A DNA stretch of 42,521 nucleotides from an uncultured Muribaculaceae bacterium (lineage in GTDB: Bacteria; Bacteroidota; Bacteroidia; Bacteroidales; Muribaculaceae): the NCBI GenBank assembly GCA_910579305.1, contig CAJTTA010000014.1:1-42521 (forward strand), in the 5' to 3' direction. Positions 8,459 through 16,785 of the stretch are shown piece after piece. A model generated the notes under the pieces. That model was not told the DNA's origin. It saw only the letters and a list, made by a program, of their open reading frames with translations, and ran no database searches. Positions within the stretch are counted from its first letter, which is position 1, and each line of letters starts with the position of its first letter. The position numbers and the translations under genes are program-made.

Positions 8459-8567
8459 TGTCCTCTTCTTGCATACTGAAAGATGAGAACTCTTCTGGCG
8501 GCTGCATCGAGTAAATTTTATTTCCATTCTCCACTTGAATGAAATTTGCAGTCATTAAGTGAACATT

Positions 8568-8615
8568 AACTCGGAAATTTTGTTGCCCCAAAATTTCCGA
8601 GTTTTAAGTTTTTTT
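8568..8615 (+). terminator. Strong intrinsic terminator upstream of the nuo-atp operon
   Basis: A perfect 14-base-pair stem, AACTCGGAAATTTT at 8568-8581 with AAAATTTCCGAGTT at 8590-8603, closes an 8-base loop and is followed by a T-rich run to 8615. It insulates the respiratory operon from the TonB receptor-lipoprotein transcript. Confidence 0.8.
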
Positions 8616-8617
8616 AG

Positions 8618-8625
8618 TAACTTTG
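8618..8625 (+). promoter_or_regulatory. Promoter -7 box of the nuo-atp operon
   Basis: TAACTTTG matches the TAnnTTTG consensus and begins two bases after the terminator T-run. No good -33 TTG is visible 19-21 bases upstream because that space is occupied by the terminator arm. The leader would be about 70 bases, with a small TTTCC/GGAAA hairpin near 8637-8650. Confidence 0.55.
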
Positions 8626-8699
8626 CCGTCAGAATGTTTCCTATTGGAAATCAGTCGATTTTATAAACCGCATAACACATTAATACTCAAATAATTAAT

Positions 8700-9071
8700 A
8701 TGAACCTTCTCTTAGGTATAAGTAACGGCGATTTGGCAATTACGGCTGTGCTTACCGGTATCGGTCTCGTTTTTGCTGCGCTTTTGATCGCCCGTCTTAT
8801 CTCCCCGCGAAGCTTTTCAGTAAAAAAATCGGAACCCTATGAGTGTGGTATTCCCACTCGTGGCGAGTCGATGTTGCAATTTAAGGTAGGTTATTATCTG
8901 TTTGCAATTCTGTTCCTTGTCTTTGATGTAGAAACAGTGTTTCTGTATCCGTGGGCGGTAATCTGCCGGTCACTCGGCCCCAATGGGCTTATTGCGATCG
9001 CGGTATTTATGTTTATATTAATCTTAGGCTTGGCGTATGCCTGGCGGAAAGGAGCGCTCAAATGGCAGTAA
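8700..9071 (+). CDS. nuoA: Complex I subunit A (NuoA)
   Basis: A 123-residue inner-membrane subunit of the proton-pumping quinone oxidoreductase. It sits near the quinone site at the junction of the membrane and peripheral arms. Three transmembrane segments are visible. The conserved loop YECGIPTRGESMLQFKVGYYLFAILFL carries the family's ECG motif and the FDVE segment (LVFDVETVFLYPW). It is the first gene of the block. Its last 10 bases overlap the start of nuoB, pointing to translational coupling. Confidence 0.95.
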   Translation: MNLLLGISNGDLAITAVLTGIGLVFAALLIARLISPRSFSVKKSEPYECGIPTRGESMLQFKVGYYLFAILFLVFDVETVFLYPWAVICRSLGPNGLIAIAVFMFILILGLAYAWRKGALKWQ

Positions 9072-9679
9072 AGTCACCCGCTATCCGCTCAATGAAGCAT
9101 GAAGACTTCAAGGATAATGCTTATATTGACTCACTCGTAGAAGAACTCAATGCTACAGGTGCAAATGTAGTTGTAGGTAAGCTGGATCAGCTTATCAACT
9201 GGGGGCGTGCCAATTCGCTTTGGCCTCTGTGCTTCGGCACGTCCTGCTGTGCTATTGAGTTCATGTGTCTTGGCGCTGCCCGATATGATATGGCACGCTT
9301 CGGCTTTGAGGTGGCGCGTAACTCGCCCCGTCAGGCCGACTATATTATGGTGCAGGGCACGATCGTTCACCGTATGGCTCCGGTTCTGCGTCGCCTTTAT
9401 GAGCAGCTTGCCGAGCCTCGATACGTGATTGCCTGTGGCGCATGTGCGGTTTCAGGCGGCCCGTTTAAAAATTCCTATTGCGTTCTTCCGGGAGTAGATA
9501 AGATTCTTCCTGTGGATGTGTATATTCCGGGTTGTCCTCCGCGCCCCGAAGCTATGTTCTATGGATTGATGCAGCTTCAGCGAAAGATCAAGGTTCAGAA
9601 ATTCTTTGGCGTGGCCAATCGCAAAGAAAAAATCGATGAATTCTTTGCAAAGCATTCAAGTGAAGTAGGCAAGTATTGA
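9062..9679 (+). CDS. nuoB: Complex I subunit B (NuoB), N2 cluster carrier
   Basis: Carries the terminal 4Fe-4S cluster N2, which passes electrons to quinone. The 205-residue protein has all four ligands: adjacent C62 and C63 (FGTSCCAIEF), C128 (GACAVSGG) and C158 (PGCPPRPE). The start at 9062 overlaps the nuoA end by 10 bases. The open frame extends further upstream inside nuoA, but MAVKSPAIRSM gives the usual length. The nuoCD gene follows after 61 bases. Confidence 0.95.
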   Translation: MAVKSPAIRSMKHEDFKDNAYIDSLVEELNATGANVVVGKLDQLINWGRANSLWPLCFGTSCCAIEFMCLGAARYDMARFGFEVARNSPRQADYIMVQGTIVHRMAPVLRRLYEQLAEPRYVIACGACAVSGGPFKNSYCVLPGVDKILPVDVYIPGCPPRPEAMFYGLMQLQRKIKVQKFFGVANRKEKIDEFFAKHSSEVGKY

Positions 9680-9740
9680 TCCTGCAGGAATTTATCCAAC
9701 TCTAAACTATTAACTAAATTCAGCATTACACAATTATATA

Positions 9741-11372
9741 ATGGCTAATCTTCAAGAGAAAATCAGCAAAATATGCCCTTCCGCCACTTATGAAGAGGGT
9801 GATTGCCTATTGGTCTCAGTTCCTGAGAAAGAATGGCGTAAGCTCGCAGTGGCTCTTAAGGAAGATGCAGGCCTCAGCTTCGATGTGCTTACCGCGTTGG
9901 TAGGTATGGATTGGAAGGACTCACTCGGTGTAATCTATTACTTCACTTCCACTGCCCGCAACTGGGAGATGCTCGCTGTGAAGGTCGCTGTTTCCGATCG
10001 GGAGAAGCCGATGATTCACACCGTGAGCGACTTGTGGAAAGTCGCTAATTTCCAGGAACGCGAGGTGTATGATTTCTACGGCATTGAATTTATCGGTCAT
10101 CCCGACATGCGCCGTTTCTTCCTTCGCAATGACTGGGTAGGTTACCCGCTTCGTAAGGATTACGATGCCAATCCGGATCTTAATCCCATTCGCATGGATG
10201 ATGAAGAGAATGAGGATGATTCGCACACTCTTGTAGAAATGCCAGATGGCTCGATTAAGCGCGTGGAGACAAAGGTGTTTGCTCCCGATGACTATGTGGT
10301 TAATATAGGCCCTCAGCACCCATCTACTCACGGTGTTATGCGATTCCGCGCTGCAATCGATGGAGAAACTGTAACGAAGGTAGACGTCGTTTCAGGATAT
10401 ATTCACCGCGGTATAGAAAAGCTTTCAGAGGGGCTTACATATCCCCAGACATTGCATTTCACTGACCGCATGGACTACATGGCGGCGCATATGAACCGTC
10501 ATTGTCTCTGCATGTGCATCGAGAAGGCTCTCGGCCTTGAAGTGCCTCGCAGGGCGCAGGTGATACGAGTGATGATGGATGAACTCATGCGTATCTCCTC
10601 TCACTTGCTTGCATTCGGCTGTACATCAATGGATATGGGCGCCACTACTTGTTTCTTCTACGGTTTCCGTGAGCGCGAAATGGTGCTTGATATTTTTGAG
10701 AAGACTTGCGGTGCGCGTATGAGCATGAACTATAACGTGATAGGCGGAGTAATAGCAGACTTGCATCCTGATTTTGTAAAAGATGTGAAAGCTCTTTGTG
10801 CAGCAATGCCCAAGGCTCTCGCCGAATATCATAAAGTATTCTCCGGCAATGTTATAGCTCGTAATCGCATGGTTGGTGTGGGTATGCTTTCCACTGATGA
10901 GGCGATTAATTATAATATAACAGGGCCCTCTGGTCGCGGATCCAACTGGAGTTGTGACACACGTAAGAAGCATCCCTATTCCATCTATTCTGAACTTGAC
11001 TTCGATGAAGTCCTTGAGTCAGGATGTGATTCCTACGCACGATACATGGTGAGAATGCGTGAGATGGAAGAAAGCGTCAAAATCCTTGAGCAGCTTGTGG
11101 ATAATATCCCCGAGGGAGAGATTCGTTGCCAGGTGCCCAAGATTGTCAAGCTCCCTGAAGGACGTTGGTATCAGCAGGTGGAGGCAAGTCGCGGAGCTTT
11201 CGGAGTGTATATTGAAAGCAAGGGAGAAAAGACTCCTTATCGCATGCACTTCCAAAGTCCCTGTTTTAACCTTGTGGGTGTTATGGATCTTACATGCAAG
11301 GGCAATATGATTGCCGATCTTATTGTGATTGGCGCTGCGCTTGACTTCGTAATTCCTGACATTGACAGATAA
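9741..11372 (+). CDS. nuoCD: Complex I fused subunit CD (NuoCD)
   Basis: A 543-residue fusion of the NuoC (30-kDa) and NuoD (49-kDa) subunits of the peripheral arm. The NuoC part is about 1-150 and contains FQEREVYDFYGIEF, GHPDMRRF and YPLRKDY. The NuoD part begins near residue 180 with IGPQHPSTHGVMRF and contains DRMDYMAAHMNRH, with the quinone-site His and Tyr. It ends in the conserved PDIDR. Such fusions are known in several phyla. The linker between the parts is short and acidic (EENEDDSHT). Confidence 0.95.
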   Translation: MANLQEKISKICPSATYEEGDCLLVSVPEKEWRKLAVALKEDAGLSFDVLTALVGMDWKDSLGVIYYFTSTARNWEMLAVKVAVSDREKPMIHTVSDLWKVANFQEREVYDFYGIEFIGHPDMRRFFLRNDWVGYPLRKDYDANPDLNPIRMDDEENEDDSHTLVEMPDGSIKRVETKVFAPDDYVVNIGPQHPSTHGVMRFRAAIDGETVTKVDVVSGYIHRGIEKLSEGLTYPQTLHFTDRMDYMAAHMNRHCLCMCIEKALGLEVPRRAQVIRVMMDELMRISSHLLAFGCTSMDMGATTCFFYGFREREMVLDIFEKTCGARMSMNYNVIGGVIADLHPDFVKDVKALCAAMPKALAEYHKVFSGNVIARNRMVGVGMLSTDEAINYNITGPSGRGSNWSCDTRKKHPYSIYSELDFDEVLESGCDSYARYMVRMREMEESVKILEQLVDNIPEGEIRCQVPKIVKLPEGRWYQQVEASRGAFGVYIESKGEKTPYRMHFQSPCFNLVGVMDLTCKGNMIADLIVIGAALDFVIPDIDR

Positions 11373-11443
11373 TACGCAAATTGGCGATAATAGCCTAGTC
11401 TCTTTATATTAATCATCTTTATAGATACACAATTCTAAGAAAT

Positions 11444-12526
11444 ATGTTTGACTTTAGTGTAGTCACAAGTTGGGTCAATAACTTTCTGTCAGGCTTGCTG
11501 CCTAATGCAGATTGGGCCGTGGTGCTCATAGAGTGCATCATTATAGCCTTGTGCGTACTCGGCGCTTACACTGTGCTGGCTCTGTTCTACATTCTTTATG
11601 AGCGCAAGCTTTGTGCCTGGTTCCAGTGTCGTCTCGGCCCAATGCGCGTTGGCTATTGGGGTGTCCTGCAAGTGTTTGCCGACATGTTTAAGATTCTTAT
11701 CAAGGAATTGATACCACTTAAAGGCACAGATAAATTTCTGTTTGGCCTCGCTCCCTATATAATAATCACGGCTTCTGTCACAATGTTGGCTTGTCTGCCA
11801 TGGGGCAGAGGGATGCAGATAATTGACTATAATATAGGTATCTTCTTTGTCTTGGCTGTAAGCTCAGTGGGTATACTCGGCATTTTGCTTGCAGGTTGGG
11901 CTTCCAATAATAAATACACCCTTATCGGTGCAATGCGTTCCGGCGCGCAAATGGTGAGCTATGAGCTCTCACTTGGCTTGGCTATAATCACTATGGTTCT
12001 TTTTGCCGGCACAATGAACATTGAAGAGATTGTCTGGGCACAGGAGAGAGGATGGTTTATATTTACTGGGCATATTCCCGCGATTATAGCATGTCTTATA
12101 TATGTAGTGGCGGCTACAGCGGAGACCAACCGTGGCCCCTTTGACCTTCCTGAGGCAGAGCATGAGCTTACGGCAGGTTACCACACCGAATACTCCGGTA
12201 TTCATTTCGGCTTCTTCTATTTGGCTGAATATCTGAACCTCTTTATCGTGTCGGGCATAGCCTCTCTCATGTTCCTGGGCGGTTGGATGCCTTTCCATGT
12301 AAGCGGTTGGGATGGCTTCAATGCTGTAATGGATTATATTCCCGGTATAGTATGGTTCCTTGGCAAGGCTTTCTTCTTCTCTTTTGTTATCATATGGTTT
12401 AAATGGACATTCCCTCGTATCCGTATCGACCAGATGCTTGCATTTGAGTGGAAATATCTTATGCCTCTTGCGTTGCTGAACCTTGTTGTAATGGCACTCT
12501 GCACTACACTCGGCTGGCACTTCTAA
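11444..12526 (+). CDS. nuoH: Complex I subunit H (NuoH)
   Basis: A 360-residue membrane subunit that forms much of the quinone chamber and couples quinone reduction to the proton channels. About eight transmembrane segments can be seen. Conserved loops include ERKLCAWFQCRLGPMRVG and AETNRGPFDLPEAEHELTAGYHTEYSG, the latter with the family's acidic cluster. In most genomes nuoI follows directly. Here the ATP synthase genes come next after a 137-base gap, the largest gap in the block. Confidence 0.95.
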   Translation: MFDFSVVTSWVNNFLSGLLPNADWAVVLIECIIIALCVLGAYTVLALFYILYERKLCAWFQCRLGPMRVGYWGVLQVFADMFKILIKELIPLKGTDKFLFGLAPYIIITASVTMLACLPWGRGMQIIDYNIGIFFVLAVSSVGILGILLAGWASNNKYTLIGAMRSGAQMVSYELSLGLAIITMVLFAGTMNIEEIVWAQERGWFIFTGHIPAIIACLIYVVAATAETNRGPFDLPEAEHELTAGYHTEYSGIHFGFFYLAEYLNLFIVSGIASLMFLGGWMPFHVSGWDGFNAVMDYIPGIVWFLGKAFFFSFVIIWFKWTFPRIRIDQMLAFEWKYLMPLALLNLVVMALCTTLGWHF

Positions 12527-12663
12527 TTGCGAGATTTATCAGGTGATGACGTAATTTATTTGTATCGGAAGCTCTTATAGCTCGTATTCCTTAAATTGAT
12601 TACCATCTACCTTCTGAAACATAATTCTGAATATTAACACAAGCAATATACTTTTAATTAGTT
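12527..12663 (+). other. Junction between nuoH and the inserted atp genes
   Basis: This 137-base spacer is AT-rich toward atpD. The best promoter candidate is TTTATTTG at 12555-12562, one mismatch from TAnnTTTG. There is no convincing terminator, so read-through from nuoH into atpD is likely. A secondary promoter for atpD remains possible. Confidence 0.4.
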
Positions 12664-14163
12664 ATGAGCGCTAATTTCGGTACAGTGACTCAGGTGATCG
12701 GCCCGGTAATCGACGTCTCTTTTGAGGGCGGTAAAGAGGCCATACCTCCTATTTATTCGGCTCTCAAGGTAGAGCGAGACAACGGCGAAACTCTTATTCT
12801 TGAGGTAGAGCAGCACATAGGTGAAGACACCGTGCGCTGTGTGGCCATGGAGAGTACCGATGGTCTGCGTCGTGGTGTGAAAGTTGAAAATCTCGGGCAT
12901 CCTATATCTGTCCCTACCGGTGCGCAGGTGAAGGGGCGTCTGCTCAACGTTATCGGTGAGCCTATCGACCATCTTCCTGAACTCAAGAAGGAGAATATGC
13001 GTGCCATTCACCAGCCTGCTCCTGCTTTTGAGGATTTGGCAATCTCTACCGAGATTCTCTTTACCGGTATTAAGGTGATCGATCTTCTTGAGCCATATAG
13101 TAAGGGTGGCAAGATTGGTCTTTTCGGCGGAGCCGGTGTAGGTAAGACCGTGCTCATTATGGAGCTGATCAATAATATTGCGAAAGGTCATAACGGCTTC
13201 TCTGTATTCACCGGAGTGGGTGAGCGTACTCGTGAGGGCAATGATTTGCTGCGCGAGATGATTGAGAGCGGCGTAATTCGCTATGGAGATAAGTTTAGAG
13301 AAGGCATGGAGAAAGGCCTTTGGAATATTCAGGATGTTGACATGAAGGAGGTTAACAACTCTCAGAGCACCCTCGTGTTCGGCCAGATGAATGAGCCTCC
13401 CGGAGCCCGTCTGCGTGTCGCCCTTTCCGGCCTTACTGTTGCGGAGCAATTCCGCGATCAAGATGGCGGTGGCAAGGATGTGCTCCTGTTTATTGACAAC
13501 ATTTTCCGTTTCACTCAGGCTGGTTCTGAGGTATCGGCATTGCTTGGCCGCATGCCTTCGGCAGTGGGTTACCAGCCCACACTGGCTTCTGAGATGGGTA
13601 TTCTTCAGGAGCGTATCACTTCTACCAAGCAGGGCTCAATTACATCAGTTCAGGCTATCTATGTGCCAGCCGATGACCTTACTGACCCTGCTCCGGCCAC
13701 AACCTTCAGCTTCCTTGACGCCACTACAGTGCTTAGCCGAAAAATTTCAGAGCTTGGCATCTATCCTGCGGTAGATCCGTTGGAGTCAACCTCCCGCATT
13801 TTGGATCCTCATATTATTGGTGAGGAGCATTACAATGTGGCTCAGCAGGTCAAGCAGCTTCTGCAGAAGTATAACGAGTTGCAGGATATTATAGCAATCT
13901 TGGGTGTGGATGAGCTCGGCGATGATGACAAGCTTGTTGTGGCTCGTGCGCGTCGTGCCCAGCGTTTCCTTTCACAGCCTTTCCATGTGGCAGAGCAGTT
14001 TACAGGTCTGCCCGGTGTTATGGTACCTTTGTCTGAGACCATACGAGGATTTAAAATGATACTCAGTGGCGAGATGGATGAATATCCGGAGCAGGCTTTC
14101 CTCAATGTAGGTACTATTGATGAGGCTATAGAGAAAGGAAAGAAGATGCTTGCAGAGGTGTAA
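12664..14163 (+). CDS. atpD: ATP synthase F1 subunit beta
   Basis: The catalytic subunit of F1, 499 residues. The Walker A motif GGAGVGKT lies near 155-162, followed by GERTREGND. The segments LLFIDNIFRFTQAGSEVSALLGRMPSA and DPLESTSRIL are family hallmarks. As usual in Bacteroidetes, beta leads the atp operon with epsilon next, while the remaining subunits come after. The next gene is 109 bases away, across a hairpin-rich spacer. Confidence 0.97.
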   Translation: MSANFGTVTQVIGPVIDVSFEGGKEAIPPIYSALKVERDNGETLILEVEQHIGEDTVRCVAMESTDGLRRGVKVENLGHPISVPTGAQVKGRLLNVIGEPIDHLPELKKENMRAIHQPAPAFEDLAISTEILFTGIKVIDLLEPYSKGGKIGLFGGAGVGKTVLIMELINNIAKGHNGFSVFTGVGERTREGNDLLREMIESGVIRYGDKFREGMEKGLWNIQDVDMKEVNNSQSTLVFGQMNEPPGARLRVALSGLTVAEQFRDQDGGGKDVLLFIDNIFRFTQAGSEVSALLGRMPSAVGYQPTLASEMGILQERITSTKQGSITSVQAIYVPADDLTDPAPATTFSFLDATTVLSRKISELGIYPAVDPLESTSRILDPHIIGEEHYNVAQQVKQLLQKYNELQDIIAILGVDELGDDDKLVVARARRAQRFLSQPFHVAEQFTGLPGVMVPLSETIRGFKMILSGEMDEYPEQAFLNVGTIDEAIEKGKKMLAEV

Positions 14164-14215
14164 TTGCGAACTTTTGATCCGCAATAGGCACCTATTCAAT
14201 GTAGGCCGCGCCTAC
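14163..14215 (+). other. Hairpin cluster between atpD and atpC
   Basis: Three inverted repeats lie in a row. TTGCG near 14164 pairs with CGCAA ending at 14184. AATAG/CTATT falls at 14183-14196. A perfect GTAGGC (14201-14206) pairs with GCCTAC (14210-14215) around CGC. The last carries no T-run, so it is not a clear terminator. mRNA processing or partial attenuation between beta and epsilon is possible. Confidence 0.4.
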
Positions 14216-14272
14216 GCATCTTGCTTAAACGCAGCTAATTCATTTTAAATAAGACAATATAGCATACTAAAT

Positions 14273-14509
14273 ATGACACTCAAGGTTATTTCCGCTGAGA
14301 AAATTATGTATGAGGGAGAGGTTACATCGGTAACTCTTCCGGGAGAACTCGGCAGCTTCACAGTGCTTAAAAATCATGCATCATTGATTTCTGTTCTGGT
14401 AAGAGGCAAGGTCTGTTACACAGAGCCTGACGGCGCGCGTGAGGAGTTTCCTGTGACCGGCGGGATAGCCGATGTGGATGACAATGTTATTTCAGTCTGC
14501 ATTTATTAA
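14273..14509 (+). CDS. atpC: ATP synthase F1 subunit epsilon, short form
   Basis: A central-stalk subunit linking gamma to the c-ring. At 78 residues it holds only the N-terminal beta-sandwich (FTVLKNHASLISVLVRGKV and a late GGIADVDDN). It lacks the C-terminal two-helix domain that inhibits ATP hydrolysis in E. coli-type enzymes. Short epsilon subunits are usual in Bacteroidetes. Control of reverse ATP hydrolysis must then rely on something else (inference). Confidence 0.9.
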   Translation: MTLKVISAEKIMYEGEVTSVTLPGELGSFTVLKNHASLISVLVRGKVCYTEPDGAREEFPVTGGIADVDDNVISVCIY

Positions 14510-14539
14510 TTGACTGCGGAGATATATTTAGTGCTGCAT

Positions 14540-14580
14540 ATCCTGATAGGATTAAAAGAATTATCAATTTGTCAATTCTT
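14540..14580 (+). other. Small hairpins between atpC and atpB
   Basis: ATCCT at 14540-14544 pairs with AGGAT at 14548-14552. AAGAATT at 14556-14562 pairs with AATTCTT at 14574-14580. Neither carries a T-run. No atpI-like gene fits in the 96-base gap. Confidence 0.3.
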
Positions 14581-14605
14581 CAATATTGACTAATCGGTTG
14601 ACAAC

Positions 14606-15892
14606 ATGACCAATAGTTTTAACATATCACGCTTGCTTCTCTTATTTGCCTGTATATTTGCAGGCATAGGAACTTCTGTTGCGTATGCAAATGATCATGA
14701 AGGAGAGAAACTTGATGTGAAAGAGATAATTTTCGAGCATCTTGGCGATGGTTATGGTTGGGAAGTGCCTTTTGTGCACCAATATCGTATCCCGCTGCCT
14801 GTGATTGTCCGTGCCAATGATGGTTCATGGCATTCATTCTCTTCATCTAAGCTCACGGAATTGGTGGAGACCGAAAATATTGAAACAGGAAAAATAGAGC
14901 ATCATCTTGTCTCTGTGCCTGTGAAGATTGAGGATGGAGACAAGGTATATACCTTTTATCTCTCTAAGTCAGAAAGCCATAAGAATAAAGTAGTGCAATT
15001 GCTTCCGGTGGATGACGCATCTTCTTCTGTAGCTGCTATTGATGCAGAGCAGGAATTGCCGGAGTATATATGGGTTGACGGAGGGCACTATCTTGAGTAC
15101 AGGCCCTTTGACATATCTATCACTAAGAACGTTCTTGCGCTTCTGATATCTGCCATTGTTGTCACTCTTCTCATGATGTGTGTGGTAAGATGGTATAAGA
15201 AGAATCCCATGAAAGCTCCGCGCAGGGGCAGCGGGTTCTTGGAACTGATAGTGGAATTCGTTTATGATGGAGTAATAAAGAACACCTTGGGTAAGCGGGC
15301 TTCTAAGTTTGCACCTTATTTGCTCACAGCGTTCTTCTTTATCCTTGTAATGAATCTGCTTGGCTTGATTGTTATTTTCCCGGGAGGTGCCAATCTTACA
15401 GGCAATATAGCTGTGACTATAGTATTGGCAGTTCTTACATTCCTTGTGACAAACATCAAAGGGAATAAGCATTACTGGAAAGAGATATTTTGGCCTGATG
15501 TGCCTATTTGGCTCAAGTGTCCTCTTCCCATAATGCAGCTCATAGAGATATTTGGAATTTTCACGAAGCCTGCTGCATTGTGCGTGCGTCTATTTGCCAA
15601 TATGATGGGTGGCCACATGATTGTTATTACTCTCATTTTGCTGATATTCATCTTTGGTGCATTTGGCATGGCTGCTGCGGGAGGTGTTACTGTAGTCTCT
15701 TTGATCTTCACAATCTTCATGCTTCTGCTTGATGTCTTAGTCAGCTTCATTCAGGCATACGTGTTTACGATGCTGTCTACGATCTTTATCAGTCTTTCCA
15801 CAGAGGAGCATGAGGCTGGTCACGCGGAAGCATCAGGAATGCATGAAAGAGAGACGCATGATTCAGAAAGAAAGCAGATTCAATCTGCCTGA
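14606..15892 (+). CDS. atpB: ATP synthase Fo subunit a, long form with signal peptide
   Basis: The stator channel subunit of Fo, 428 residues, much longer than the ~270 of E. coli. The first ~28 residues look like a signal peptide (LLLLFACIFAGIGTSVAYA). About 140 mainly polar residues follow, then the transmembrane part from about 172. The essential arginine is R328 in LCVRLFANMMGGHM. Nine residues on, E. coli has Glu219 and this protein has H337. The position matching E. coli His245 reads Asp, before SFIQAYVF. Such swapped pairs are known in other a subunits. The tail is rich in His and Glu. The long N-terminus is typical of Bacteroidetes and its role is unclear. Confidence 0.92.
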   Translation: MTNSFNISRLLLLFACIFAGIGTSVAYANDHEGEKLDVKEIIFEHLGDGYGWEVPFVHQYRIPLPVIVRANDGSWHSFSSSKLTELVETENIETGKIEHHLVSVPVKIEDGDKVYTFYLSKSESHKNKVVQLLPVDDASSSVAAIDAEQELPEYIWVDGGHYLEYRPFDISITKNVLALLISAIVVTLLMMCVVRWYKKNPMKAPRRGSGFLELIVEFVYDGVIKNTLGKRASKFAPYLLTAFFFILVMNLLGLIVIFPGGANLTGNIAVTIVLAVLTFLVTNIKGNKHYWKEIFWPDVPIWLKCPLPIMQLIEIFGIFTKPAALCVRLFANMMGGHMIVITLILLIFIFGAFGMAAAGGVTVVSLIFTIFMLLLDVLVSFIQAYVFTMLSTIFISLSTEEHEAGHAEASGMHERETHDSERKQIQSA

Positions 15893-15944
15893 GCTAATGT
15901 TAAAGAAAATATAAATTAATTCACTAATAAAACACAACAAAGTT

Positions 15945-16187
15945 ATGTTCTCAATGATTTTAGCAGACGCTATTGCAAACTTCGGTGGCGCGCTCGGCGC
16001 CGGTATCGCAGCTATCGCAGCAGGCATCGGCATTGGCAAAATCGGTGCCACTGCTATGGAAGCTATTGCCCGCCAGCCGGAAGCTGCAGGCGACATCCGT
16101 AGTAATATGATTGTGATTGCCGCTCTTGTGGAAGGTGTCGCTCTTTTCGCAGTGATTGTGTCGGCTCTCGCAATATTCATCCAGTAA
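15945..16187 (+). CDS. atpE: ATP synthase Fo subunit c
   Basis: The c-ring proteolipid, 80 residues with two transmembrane helices joined by the polar loop ARQPEAAGD (RQPE at 43-46). The ion-binding acid is E63 in helix 2 (ALVEGVALF). In sodium-type c subunits the first helix carries a Gln and the acid is followed by Ser-Thr. Here the matching residues are I30, G64 and V65, so proton use is indicated. A strong hairpin follows the gene, which may protect its message, since many copies of c are needed. Confidence 0.95.
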   Translation: MFSMILADAIANFGGALGAGIAAIAAGIGIGKIGATAMEAIARQPEAAGDIRSNMIVIAALVEGVALFAVIVSALAIFIQ

Positions 16188-16213
16188 GAGGATATTAATC
16201 CATGAAGCGCGTC

Positions 16214-16236
16214 CCCGGAGTGTTTTCAGCTCCGGG
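16214..16236 (+). other. Intercistronic hairpin between atpE and atpF
   Basis: CCCGGAG at 16214-16220 and CTCCGGG at 16230-16236 form a perfect 7-pair GC-rich stem with a 9-base loop. No T-run follows and translation resumes at 16284, so it is not an obvious terminator. Stabilisation of the atpE message or partial attenuation is inference. Confidence 0.5.
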
Positions 16237-16283
16237 TGCGTGCAAAACTCAAAGCTTTACTCACAACCTCTAAGACAGACAAC

Positions 16284-16778
16284 ATGGAATTATTCACGCC
16301 GGATTTTGGCTTGATATTTTGGATGTTCATTGCCTTCGCTCTGCTTTTCCTGGCATTGAAGAAGTGGGCATGGCCCGTAATCATCAAGAGTATGGATGAC
16401 CGCGCCGAACTTATAGATAAGGGTGTGGAATATGCCCGCGATGCAAAGGAACAGCTTGATGGTGCTCGCAAAGAGGCACAGAAATATATAGCTGAAGCTC
16501 AAAAGCAACAGGCTGAAATACTGCGTGACGCTGCCCGAATCAAGACTCAGATCATTGATGAGGCCAAAACTCAGGCTTCTCTTGAGGCTAAGAAGGTGAT
16601 GGACGCGGCCAAGCTCTCCATAGAGCAGTCACGCAAGGAAGCTGAGTTGCAGTTCAAGAATGAGGTAAGCAAGTTTTCAATTGAGATTGCCGAAAAAATG
16701 ATAAGGAAGCAAATGGCTTCTGACGGCGCTCAAGTTGAGCTTGTGAACAAGTTGTTAGATGAAATAGAAAAGAATTGA
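16284..16778 (+). CDS. atpF: ATP synthase Fo subunit b
   Basis: Peripheral-stalk subunit, 164 residues. One N-terminal membrane helix (FGLIFWMFIAFALLFLALKKWAW) is followed by a long, charged, heptad-like helix to the end. The frame is open from a GTG at 16236, but that codon is inside the upstream hairpin. The ATG at 16284 gives the usual MELFTPDFGL start. The delta-subunit gene begins 7 bases after the stop. Confidence 0.93.
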   Translation: MELFTPDFGLIFWMFIAFALLFLALKKWAWPVIIKSMDDRAELIDKGVEYARDAKEQLDGARKEAQKYIAEAQKQQAEILRDAARIKTQIIDEAKTQASLEAKKVMDAAKLSIEQSRKEAELQFKNEVSKFSIEIAEKMIRKQMASDGAQVELVNKLLDEIEKN

Positions 16779-16785
16779 AGTAGAC

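Noticed and set aside
11969..12520. 183-codon open frame on the minus strand
   Set aside because: Antisense to nuoH with no plausible start signals or domains.
12555..12562. TTTATTTG as a promoter for atpD
   Set aside because: It has a mismatch at the important second position and no -33 partner, so I do not call it a promoter.
12658..13461. 267-codon open frame on the minus strand
   Set aside because: It lies fully antisense to atpD, has no recognisable domain and reflects the codon bias of the real gene.
15945..16187. Sodium-type c-ring
   Set aside because: The Gln and Ser-Thr ligands of sodium-type c subunits are absent.
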